NCBI GenBank assembly: GCA_003260075.1
Contig: QLIY01000015.1
Span: 1 to 64,000 of the forward strand
Length of the DNA: 64,000 nucleotides
Source of the DNA: Phallusia mammillata
Taxonomy: Eukaryota; Chordata; Ascidiacea; Phlebobranchia; Ascidiidae
Direction of reading: 5' to 3'
The notes below the pieces were generated by a model. The model saw only the letters and a program-made list of their open reading frames with translations. It had not been told where the DNA came from and ran no database searches. The position numbers and the translations under genes were made by a program. Shown here piece after piece: positions 34,001 through 44,500 of this stretch. The first letter of the stretch is position 1. Every line of letters starts with the position of its first letter.

Positions 34001-35084
34001 GAAAACAAATATTTTGTAAATACCAAAACGTGTATTTTTTCGCCTAATTACGAACCACATAATCTTTCAAACCGTTCAATAACCCTGTAACTTAGTGCAG
34101 TTTTCGAAGCATTATCATTATTATTCACAAGACAGTAATTATGACATCACACCTGCTATGCAAACCGGTTGACTCGTGACGTCAGTAGCGGTAGTGGTAT
34201 TGTATTCTTCATCATGATCCTCATTGCGATGTTGTCCACTAAAGTCAGCGTAGACGGAAAGAATAAAACCGATGTAGAAAATGAGAAGTGAGATGCAGAG
34301 GTTTATAGTGATCATGTGTTGTCTCTTCACACGCAAATATCTGAAAAGAATAGAAAAAATATTTTTTGAAAACCAAACTCTAAAAAATATCAGCTAAAAG
34401 CAGTGGTGGGATTCAAATTTTTTGTCAGCCGGTTCTATCACAAAAGTCACATTTTTCAGCCGGTTCTGTTACAAAAAGTCCATTGACAGTAACCAGTAAT
34501 GCTAACCGGTTCGCTTATCTCATAAAATTTCATGAGACGATTCTATGGAACCGGTGCGACTTTCTTGATAACGTTTTGTCTCGGTAAAGTTGCGTAGCCT
34601 TAAGTAGTTAAATCTTTGGCATTTTTGCAAATAAGGGTGGAATTCGCACGAAATTTGGATTCATTTTACCTACTTACAGGAATACAACGCATAAAAATGA
34701 ACGGAACATTGCTTGGAAGATAAGAACATTATACATTCTGCTTAATTTTTCAATTTAACAGCGGCACCATCTGAATAAAAATAAGATTGTGGACACTGGA
34801 AAGACATAAGCCCTTGGGGGTCCCGTTAAAATATTGTTGAAAGTACCTGGCCTAAATATTCCGTAGATAAACGCGTTGTGGTTATTGTCCAAGAATTACT
34901 ATATGTTATCTATGAAAGTTGAAACAGCCAAAAAGAACTTTGGTCTGACATAACAATCACGCACTTACCTATTCGCAGTGTAGACAATAAGGGTAAAAAG
35001 GATAGATGCAACAGAAATACCACAACCAGCGTATAAAACATATTCAGCAGCCATTGGAAGATGGGTGTCGTTTTGGGCTGACAT
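28020..35084 (-). CDS. Adhesion-GPCR-like (family B) seven-helix receptor
   Basis: Eleven exons in phase, about 468 aa: 34969-35084, 34153-34340, 33363-33503, 32956-33028, 32366-32513, 31550-31651, 30863-30988, 29652-29894 (allelic copy 29278-29520), 28576-28623, 28353-28510, 28020-28083. TM1 (YAGCGISVASILFTLIVY), TM2 (ITINLCISLLIFYIGFIL), TM3 (LLLLGWFYVHSWILTHW), TM4 (VPASVPAIIILIV), TM5 (AAVSAVIFVAVVICTIFC), TM6 (LIILSIIIIFSHIPHLV) and TM7 (GIVVGLHGILIVFCLLY) fall one per exon. KRQHMITINLC in TM2 and the extracellular Cys pair (VCIA before TM3; IQCFLDL before TM5) are family B/adhesion traits. The tail of about 170 aa is Ser/Arg-rich. The ATG at 35084 is in frame 7 bases before a possible acceptor (AATGTCAG/CC), so either this is the start with a 15-residue ectodomain, or upstream exons with a GAIN domain were missed. 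Confidence 0.75.
29260..29996. other. Contig-overlap duplication around 10-G tract 29622-29631, duplicating a receptor exon
   Basis: About 360 bases repeat. Each copy contains the full 243-base exon with intact acceptor and donor (29278-29520; 29652-29894). By eye the exon copies differ at about 15 sites, for example SKTSKE against SKISKA. Confidence 0.9.
30060..30440. repeat. Dispersed GGGTTCGGGC-rich repeat in receptor intron
   Basis: TTGTAAGTAGGGTCGGGTTT at the left and CGGGCTTGCAACCC at the right are weak inverted ends; TTCGGG words recur throughout. Short related stretches occur near 40450-40570 and 55020-55150. Family unknown. Confidence 0.45.
31188..31297 (+). mobile_element. AATAAAGCATGTCGC MITE, partial
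   Basis: Shares GGGTATAACTGATGTGGCCC, GAGTATTTGCCGAAA and GAACAATAAAGCATGTCGCT with 7867-8008. The outer arms are lost. Confidence 0.6.
31761..32078. other. Contig-overlap duplication around 10-G tract 31913-31922
   Basis: TATAACGTTAAAAGGTGACA...AAAATGACGTCAA occurs on both sides, about 152 bases, nearly identical. Intronic. Confidence 0.9.
32778..32918. other. Contig-overlap duplication around 10-G tract 32843-32852
   Basis: About 65 bases (TACAGTGAAC...TGTCGTCACAA) on both sides with three differences. Intronic. Confidence 0.85.
33752..34002 (+). mobile_element. AACCGG MITE, CAGTGGTGGGATTCA family, right end lost
   Basis: AGTGGTGGGATTCAGCCGGT at the left; TATGACTTTTGTG(A/T) units repeat three times; no closing CCACCACTG. 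In a receptor intron. Confidence 0.65.
34401..34562 (+). mobile_element. AACCGG MITE, CAGTGGTGGGATTCA family, truncated
   Basis: CAGTGGTGGGATTCAAATTT at the left, ending within AACCGGTGCGA; opposite interior orientation to 33752. Confidence 0.65.
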
Positions 35085-36466
35085 TGTAACAAGAAACGTT
35101 TGTTTCCCTCTGATTCTATATGCTTTAATTCCGTAAAAACTCGGTAATGTTAACAGGGCAAAGTGATAAAATTTTGATATATACTGACTTGGTGTGTTTT
35201 CCTAGAAATTGAAACAAATAAATCACCTTAATGTTTTGAATCTGTATTATTTTTTAGTTTTCACACGTAAATATCCAACATTAAAAACTGTTTTAATAGT
35301 GGAAAATTCTGTAAAGGAAAAATGATAGCCTTCACAGAGTTGCCACAATGTGGTGTACACATAACATATGTTTACATGCAAATAACGAACAGTAAATACA
35401 AGAAAATTTGGTATAATATTATGAAGTCATTGAGGCGTCTTCAGCTAGCTTTCGCATTGAGACGAAAGGCGAAGTCATTTATAAAATTTGCATTTACAGT
35501 TGCTTTACAGCTGATAGTAGTTGCCTTTTTTGTACAAGGTATATACTTTCAGATGTTGTTTTTTATGAGCCGATTGATTAGGCACATATGACATATTCTA
35601 CGCAAAACATTGCCTACTTTAAAGTCGGGCTTAAACAACGTTGCGAATGTACTTTCCTGGCCAACAAAGCAACACAAACTTTCTATCAATTTCGAAAAAT
35701 GTAACTATGTTGACATCAAAATCGATTTAAAGAAATATGAAGTCATATTAATACTACAAAAGCCCCACTCGGTTGACATAAAACCACAAAACATTTACGA
35801 AACGTCTTCAATATAACTTAAATCATTACGATTTTAGTGACAAATTGAAACATCTAAACTTGCAACAACACATGCAGATACGTAATTTAACCACACAAAT
35901 CTATGCAAAATAATTCAAGAGTCGTTTACTTCACTTTAGCTATAGGCAACTGACTGTCTTTTACGCATCTAACCGATTTTATCATAACCTTTCTACCTAT
36001 TGGTAAGTCATCAACATAGTGTAAAAGCTTGAATCACAACATTCTAATAGTATTTGTAATATGTTGCTGTACATTAGTTGATTATGACGTCACACAATGG
36101 AAATCAGAAACAATTTCTCAAGGTCAGAAATACCTGCTTTTCATGCGACACCAACAATTAATTTGGTAGATACTGCCCTAGCGAACAGCTGATACAGTAC
36201 ACTTTCCACGTACTTGAACTATTAACGGTGGTGGTATGATCAGACTTCCTCGATATAATGAAGTACTAGGGTTCGACCCAAGTAGGCCTACTGTAGAAGT
36301 TAAGTTAAATCGGTTCAACGAAAATGGTTAAAGGAAGTTCATAAGTTCGACGAATTCACAAGTAATAACCTGGGCTCGTCGGGTTTCTAAAAAACCCAAT
36401 GGTTTAAAGAAGAATAAACTAAAAATAGTTGCTGTGCACGTATGGTCTTTAAAGCGTTCTGTTTTT

Positions 36467-36518
36467 TTCGAATTAAACTGTCTCGTATTAAGCTGCAAGA
36501 TTCACATCAATGACCTAA

Positions 36519-36574
<56 letters not shown>

Positions 36575-36640
36575 CGAATTAAACTGTCTTTCGAATTAAA
36601 CTGTCTCGTATTAAGCTGCAAGATTTACATCAATGACCTA
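36467..36640. other. Duplicated flank around a 56-base G tract (36519-36574)
   Basis: TTTCGAATTAAACTGTCTCG...TCAATGACCTAA at 36467-36518 recurs at about 36587-36640. The G run is 56 long instead of 10, and the ORF through it is spurious. Confidence 0.85.
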
Positions 36641-37682
36641 ATCAATATCCCAGAAAATTTTAACAAAGAATCTGTTTCTGTCATTCTGTTATATATTTAC
36701 CTAGCGACCTTCATGTTATTTGATTTGTTTTTAGCAAATACAATAGTCTTAAAATCGCAATGCAAACAATATCTCTAGGCGCAACTACTCTGTACATGAA
36801 AGCGCATAGAACTGCTACAATCAGATAATCTATCAAACTGTAATTTAAGAATCATAACTAACAAACATATGACAACAAATTAACCTTTATTGATCGAGGT
36901 AAACAAACAGTTACAACAAGCTCAGCAATTGAGTCTCTTCACTTCCTATTACATCACACAGCGCATTCATTACGTCACAGAAGCGGTTGAAAGTATAGTG
37001 ACTCAGAAAAACTAGTCAGCATTCTATGTGCGACGCGGAGTTTATGAATCACAAGTACTTCTATTTTCATACGACCGTTGTCATTCTAGCAACTGGCAAG
37101 GAAATGGAAGCATCGATTGATAGGGACGTAATTGAGAACAATAGATAAAGTGCATAACGCTTAATGTGTACGTATCTCCGGCTCTGAAACATTATGTCTT
37201 ATTATCTTTACATTCATTGCTTAATATTTCATTTCGTGACGCCCAAAATATGACGACTTGCAGGTTAAAGCGAATATTTTTAGCTGGGGTCCTCTAGAAA
37301 AAAAAACTTGAAACCTCACATTATTCTTCAGACTTTCGCTACAGGAGGAAGCGTCCTTCATTAAACTGTAGAATGTATAATTTAGTGAACTTTGAACGGG
37401 CTCTGCAATACCCTTTCTTTCAATCTCGCTTCTGAAACGTTGGGTGAATGCGTGTGAGTGTGGGTCTGTTATTCCCCCCCATAAACTATATAATACACTC
37501 TACAATATAAAGTCTTTAGGCGCTAATGTCCAGATTGACTGGCCCTTATTACTAAATATTTAAAAGCGTTACAGGGGACATTAATTTGCTGGGTTAATAC
37601 ATTAATAATACAGAATTGATAAGATGGCAATGTTCTCAATTTTTATACCTACACACTTATAAAGTTATAAGCTAAAGTTTAG

Positions 37683-38096
37683 CTTACTAGCTGCTAGTTT
37701 AGTTGCTAAACTAATTTAGACATTTAGACGTATACTTTATCAGTTGCCAATAAAGAAGCTAAAAAAACTGTACTATGGACTTGAACCAAGCTTAACTGTT
37801 AACTACCATTCATATTTATTACATAACAATGGTTATCATAAATACAGAACGAACTTCCATAGGACTAAAATAGTTTCGGTGGCATGGGGGGGGGGTTAGC
37901 TGCTAGTTTAGCTGCTAAACTAATTTAGACATTTAGATGTATACTTTATCAGTTGCCAATAAAGAAGCTAAAAAAACTGTACGATGGACTTGAACCAGGC
38001 TTAACTGTTAACTACCATTCATATTTATTACATAACAATGGTTATTATAAATACAGAACGAACTTCCATAGGACTAAAATAGTTTCGGTGGCATGC
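37683..38096. other. Contig-overlap duplication around 10-G tract 37886-37895
   Basis: About 203 bases (TAGCTGCTAGTTTAG...TTTCGGTGGCATG) on both sides, differing at a few sites. Confidence 0.9.
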
Positions 38097-39942
38097 GTTT
38101 AAGCACGTTGCTTTTTTAAATATACACCAACTGAGGTCAACAGAGGTCACAAGAAACTAAACGATCATCAGTAGTTTTTAGTAAGGCACGTATAGTAGCA
38201 GTATAACACGAATAGGAAGTTATAGACATTAACGAGCTCATTAGGCCGAAATAGTTGGCCTCTACGACACTTGTTATGTCTGTTCAGGGAGTTCCTAAAA
38301 CTAAGTTTGGTACCTAATACAAAGTTTTTAGATTTATCTTTTTAAGATTAACAGCTGTAAAACTTACATACCGGTGTATATATTCAATACACCTGACAAT
38401 AGACTACAGTTCTACCAAAATGAAAGTTTTTAAATGGTATCCCTAGACATTTCTGTATTGAATAAAACAAATTATATCGTAAATACATTTCTGAACGCAG
38501 ATTAATCTTACGAAGCTTTTGATTGCAACTGGTTTACTTGTTCATAGAATGCCTGTCATGGTTATACTTGTTTTATAGAATTCCTGTATTTCAATGCAAG
38601 TTTTCAATACATTCACAACATGGCAGAAAAGTTATTTATCTAATTTACCTTTTTTTGCAAATACCACACAAAAATGCATCAAATTAAGCATGTCCACATA
38701 GTAAGGTACATCCAACACCAATATAAGCAGTTTATTGTTTGAAAAGCACTGCACATTTCCAAACTGCAGCCTGCATCCGCATAACCTAGGTGTGAAAGTT
38801 GGCCTAACCTTTCTTAAAACCCAATAAAGTTTCATCAATTCTGTTGTCAGTCATACTGGCTCATGTGATACGAGTGACACATAATGATAGTAGAATGGAC
38901 AGTGAGTGCATGAGGACACCATACCTGCGCAAGACGCCTACGCAATAAGGATACTATCAAACTGAATCGATTTAACTTTTTCTACTCAGCTGTGCTAAGA
39001 AGCAGGCTAAAGTATTCCTGTATGACAAAAACTTCTTCAAATTTTAGGTAGATTTTTATGTTTTAACCCTGAACTGCTGAAAAATACATACAATATACTT
39101 TCTATTGGCAAGTTGGAACACGAACACAAGTCTATAAAGCTACAAACTGATACTGAAAAAAATGTCATAAAGCGCTTTAAATTACTGGACCACTGGGGCT
39201 CTCAGGGTCGCCACACATCAAACAAATTACTAAAGATCAGACCCTTGCGTGTCCAAACCTCCTGTTTTAGGCGTATTGGCAACCGGACATCTCTGTTATG
39301 CCTTTTTTCTTTTCAGAAAACGAAACAAATACGCATTGATTATTATGCGTGTCGAATACCATGAAAATGTAGGCTTGCTGTGATGGCCTACTTGAATTCT
39401 AAGAATCAAATCAAAAATTTAATTGACTGAAAATTTCTCCCCTGCACACTTGAAAATTCGCGTGTGTCTCCAACATTAAAAAAGGTGTAAATAAATCGGC
39501 GCATATAGGTAACGTCAGGACTTACGGCAAAAGTTGAGACGCATAAACTCTATTGTTTTAATTGCAATTTCCAAACACGGACAATTTACCGTGCTACAAC
39601 GAAATTCGAGCCGAAACCGTTATATGACGTCACCCCGGTGACGTAGCACCCTCTGTTTCCATCATAAGCCACGTCCTTCCTTTCGTCAACACACGTTTCG
39701 TCACACGACCCCATTAACGTACGACAAGGAATTCTAAAAGATATTGTTTGGCCGTTTGTAAAACATCGTCCCTTATATTAACGCGCATTAAGTCTTACAA
39801 ACAGCATCGTTTATTTTGGCACACATAGGTCCTAAAGATATCAATTTTGCGGAATTTTATCAAATTTGTAAAAATGTTTCATTTAAACAAAACTGTAAAG
39901 TGTAAACGCTACAGTTTGTGGCGGGTTCCCTTTTTACTCATA

Positions 39943-39952
39943 GGGGGGGGGG
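39943..39952 (+). other. 10-G tract without an obvious duplicated flank
   Basis: Between TTTACTCATA and TTTTTACC. No repeated flank is visible, so it may join contigs that do not overlap. Confidence 0.5.
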
Positions 39953-41589
39953 TTTTTACCTTGAAAAGTCTTCACAATTATTGATTTTTGGCGAAAATTA
40001 GTTCAACAAGTCTTCAAAGTGACTGTTACTATTTAGGAACAAGCTTAATAAACTTAATAACATTGATTCATTCAACACCATAGTTTTACACCGACTGACG
40101 ATCTGACTAAACAAAAACTTTGCATAATTTTGCATTATTATGTACACATACAAATGAGTTAACTCAACTAAACATGCTGTAACAAATTCAGTAAATTAGG
40201 GCCATAATAGATGCCTCATTTTAAACCATATTTAATGAGACTTGTATCTCGGCAAAACGTTTACAAATTAACCTACACTGAGCGATGAATGAGGAAATGC
40301 AGTTAGCAATATTTCGAAACCAACATTTAATATCTTCCGGGTTTCGGGCTTTCGGCAACCGTCATTTATCGATTATACGTATAATATGCAAAGCTTAAAC
40401 AATGTAAGGATGTTGTATGTGTAACTATCAGAAATAAATGCTACCGCGTTCAAATCCGCGGGATTACAGGCTTCAGGTTCAAACGTTTGGGCCAAACACA
40501 TGCTTTTTTAAAACAATGGCGGTTTAGGGCTTGTACTTACGGGTTCAGGGTCACTTAAAACTCCGGTTTGTTAAAAAAACTCTATACTAGTGTTTATACC
40601 TGATCTTGCTTCGCGATTAAATTTTGATCAGTAACCAGCAAAATCAAAGTATTCCGAGCATTAGGGCACTAACTAGGGCCGAAATAGTGCCACAATAATT
40701 GTTAGCTTCCGAATTTTCAATCCTATACTTATAGATAGACTATTCAACCAAAATATAGCATATAGATGCGTTGTTTTCTAGACGTAGGTTTCTAAATCTA
40801 TTATGGTAACAGTTGCTGCACTGGCAACCTGCAACATACCTCTAGTGATGAAATAGCAGCAATCAGAATGATGTTATTGCACACGAATCGACAGAGGAAA
40901 GTCGTGGGTGAAACACAACAGAATCAGTGAAGGCGGTTACGTTCAACGATAGCAGTACAGTGTAATACAATGGTGAGAATCATAGGGTGGATAAATGACA
41001 AGGCGGTGATAGGTTTTTAAGTATAGATGGTGAATTAGATTAAGAAACATGGGAAAATGGGATGGAATAAAAAAGTTTTTTTAGGTTTCAAACTTTTGGT
41101 GTCGTCAACTGAGCATAAAGTATTTCATAAGAGATGTTTATCAAATTATGGCGAAACATGTTTTCTAGGAATGCTAAATAGTTTGAAAGGAATCATTTCA
41201 AAGTGTAAAAAAGTTAATGCGTTTGCATTACATATTAAAAATGTAGATTATAGTTTCTGCCGAAATTGACTGCGAATTTTTATTTTGAGTAAAACGTGAC
41301 AGAAACCGGTTAAACTTTCGGTTTCAACGTTTTTTTTTGTTGTGGCTCGTTGAGTGACGGTTCGCAAATTTTGGCACGACGGGCTTTAAAAATCAAAACA
41401 TAAAAATCGTTCAGCGAATACACGTTAATATCAACTGCATTTAATTCCTTCTATTTTTCAAGTACACCAGGCAAAAAATCTAACACTGCTGATTTGCGGT
41501 AAGTCTCGAATCAAAATAATAAAGAAATGAATCAAAAAAATGGAGAATTAACTAATTTAAAAAAAAATCAAAGGCTGCGGCGAGACTCA

Positions 41590-44500
41590 TTATTTCAACC
41601 AATCCAAATCGTCGTCGTCATCATCGTCATCATCGAAGAGGGGGGGAGGTTGGCGGTCGTCTATTATTGATGACGAACGAGAGAGACTCGTGGCGTCATC
41701 GTCTTGTTCTCTACCGACCCGGATTTGGTTGAGTATGGTGTCGGTTATCATTTGGTTCATGGATGGTTTGCTGTAAAGAATACAGATAAGGAATTGTGGA
41801 AAGTATAATAGAGTTTGAACGACTTAAATTGGAAATTGGGTTTCAAAACAGTCGAATCTGGCCAAATTTGCTTTACCCTGCTTGCTAAAAAACTTGAAAC
41901 TGACTCGCAGACAAATGACTAAATTTCGACTCGGTGTGTAAATGACTCGATTTTGACTCGATCTGTAAATGACTCGATTTCGACTCGTGTAAATGACTCG
42001 ACTTCGATTCACTGTGTAAATAACTCAATTTTAATTCACTTTCTGAATTACTCGATTCCGACTCGCTCTGTAAATTACTCGATTTAGATTCGTCGTGTAA
42101 ATAACTCGATTTAAACTCGCTGCATGAATGATTCGACATGATACTTGCTATGTGAACGACTCGATGTAAACTCACTGTGTAAATGACTCGAGTTATATTC
42201 ACTTGCAGAATGACTCGATTTAGACTCGTCGTAAGGATAACTCGATTGAAAACAATATTTTATAATAAATTCTTGTGCAGTTTAATTCGTTAAAATATTG
42301 AAACTTGGTAAAGGCAAAAAATACCTTTCGTCCTTGGCCTCCTTCGCCGCTGAATTCTCTTCGTCTGGTTTTCCTTCCGTTAGTTCCGCCTTATCTCCAC
42401 TCTCTGCTGCCACAATGCGGAACATTTAATGTTTTCATGGGGGGGGGGGTGGTTTTCCTTCAGGTTGTTCCGCTTTATCTCCACTCTCTGCTGCCACAAT
42501 GCGGAACATTTAATGTTTTCATTTAATGGTCAGAAAAGCTTCATTGCCAGTTTAAAAATACTAATCCAAGTTTAAACAATCTCCTTGCATACGAAAACTC
42601 GTGTTGCAGAACATTGTGCTCATAAGGTAGTGGATTCAAATCCAGCCTTGACCTCGTTTTCCTGCTATGTACCCAACCCAGGCGATGTTATTTTCTTACC
42701 CGTAACGGAACCTAAACTGTGAATGCAATTGAACAATTCAAAGACAAAGAAATACACGAAAAATCACATACCATGATAGAACGCTCGTTGGCATAACTAT
42801 CCATTGTAGTTTCGTTTGGGAAAATCACGATTCTTTGTCTCAAATACTTCTACTTACCAGTGCAAACGATTTCTTGTTCTTTTCCATTATTTTCAGTCGC
42901 ATCAGCAACTTCCTGGACAGTTTTCTCGTCAGTTGAAACACTCAGTGGATCATTGGCATCTTCTTGCTGTTGCTCATCTACATCTTTTTTATCCTCCCTG
43001 TTCTCAGATACGACTTGCAGAGGATCGTTGGAAATTTCATTGATTATGACGTCATCTGGTACTACGTCACTAGTACCTACGTCCTCGTTGGATGCGGGAG
43101 GAACTACTTGAGGTTTTTTATCAACTTCGTCCATTTCTGTTTTGGAGGTTTCCATAATTTCCGGAGGTTCTGCTGGTTAAAAATTTTAAGCATTAAGTTT
43201 ACCAACTCGATTTAAAGGTGTTCAGTTACAGACCATTACCCACAAACATTTTAATTAGAAAGGTGGCTTTTTTATATATTGCCCAATCTTCTTAGAATTT
43301 AAACTCTAGGCTAGGTTTAACCTCGATATTGTTGTCCAACGCCAGTTTTAAAACAGTAAAAAAGAAAACCTAGATGATATTACAGACATTGACAAACACG
43401 CGTTGTTGCATATTTGATCACTTTTGTTATTTAGTCACACAATACTTTTGAAAATATGAATCAAAACACAAACCTTCTGAAGTCGTCTCGCTCTTTTCTT
43501 CAACTTTATCGTTTTCCCTTAAATCCGTAGCTTCAAGGGATGCCACATCCTTAACTTCAGAATCACTAGAACTTTCTTCTTTTTTAGCTTCACCCTGATT
43601 CGATTCCAGCTTAACTGGTTCCTGTTCCGGTTCAGTGGACACTGGTTCATTATCCTTTTCCTCCGCATCAATGACTTCCTGCTCCGGATATTCCGCTTCG
43701 TTGCACACGCCATCTTTAATCGGCTCCGGTTCAGTGACGGTTTGTTCTGCATCGTTGCACACCGCGACTTTTTTCGGTTCCGCTTGAGTAACCCGTGGTT
43801 CCGCTTCAGTACGCACCTCGCGGGACGGTTGCGCGGGCTTATCCGAAGTTTCTTCCCCCTCATCCGAAGATGATTGTTCACTTTCTGCCTCCTCCGGTGG
43901 TGTAACTTGCTTAGCGTTGATCAATTCAAGGGTTGTGGTCTGGAGAGGATTTTTTATGCGAAAATATGTTGCAATTTATTACTGTTTGTTTACGGAAGTA
44001 ATAATTTATTTCCAGATGCCTCGAATATTCCAATATATTCGGTTTACTAAATAATTTTCATAGCAGAAATTTTCAACTTTCATTTTTTAAATCATTTGGC
44101 ACAAACATTGATTAGAAAGCATTTGGAACTGAGAATGAAATGTATACCTTTTGGTGAACAACTATTATGAAAAAAAGTTACAAAAAAGGTTAGTATGTTC
44201 TGTCTCATCCAAAAACATGAACACGAATTTGGAATCCATCCTACCTTGATAATTTGAACCATAAGATTAAGGATTTCAGACCCTTCATATTCTTCATCAG
44301 ATGATATTTGCGACTTGACGCGTTGAAATATCGAGTTCATGATTCTTTTCACCTGTGACAAAACCACCAAAAAAGTTACGCGACACGAAAACGTTGAAAA
44401 GTCCCGACAAGTTTTTTACGTGAGCTCATATACACTTGACGATGGACAATATCAAATTGGATTTCCTTAAACCTTACCAGTTGCCAATAGCCCCCAAATG

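Larger units (their letters stand above)
35085..41589. other. Intergenic region between receptor and FKBP15-like gene
   Basis: About 6.5 kb without a recognisable exon on either strand. I looked for a GPS motif (C-x-C-x-HLT) that would extend the receptor and found none. It holds contig overlaps at 36467-36640 and 37683-38096 and a 10-G tract at 39943-39952. Confidence 0.5.

Noticed and set aside
36434..36778. ORF with a polyglycine run
   Set aside because: Created by the 56-base G tract joining two copies of the same non-coding sequence.
41641..41646. GGGGGG as another spacer
   Set aside because: Six G only, within the conserved FKBP15 C-terminal exon, where it encodes the Pro run of PPPLF; no duplicated flank.
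41885..42202. Ser/His/Glu-rich 105-aa ORF
   Set aside because: Frame carry-through of the minisatellite unit, inside an intron.
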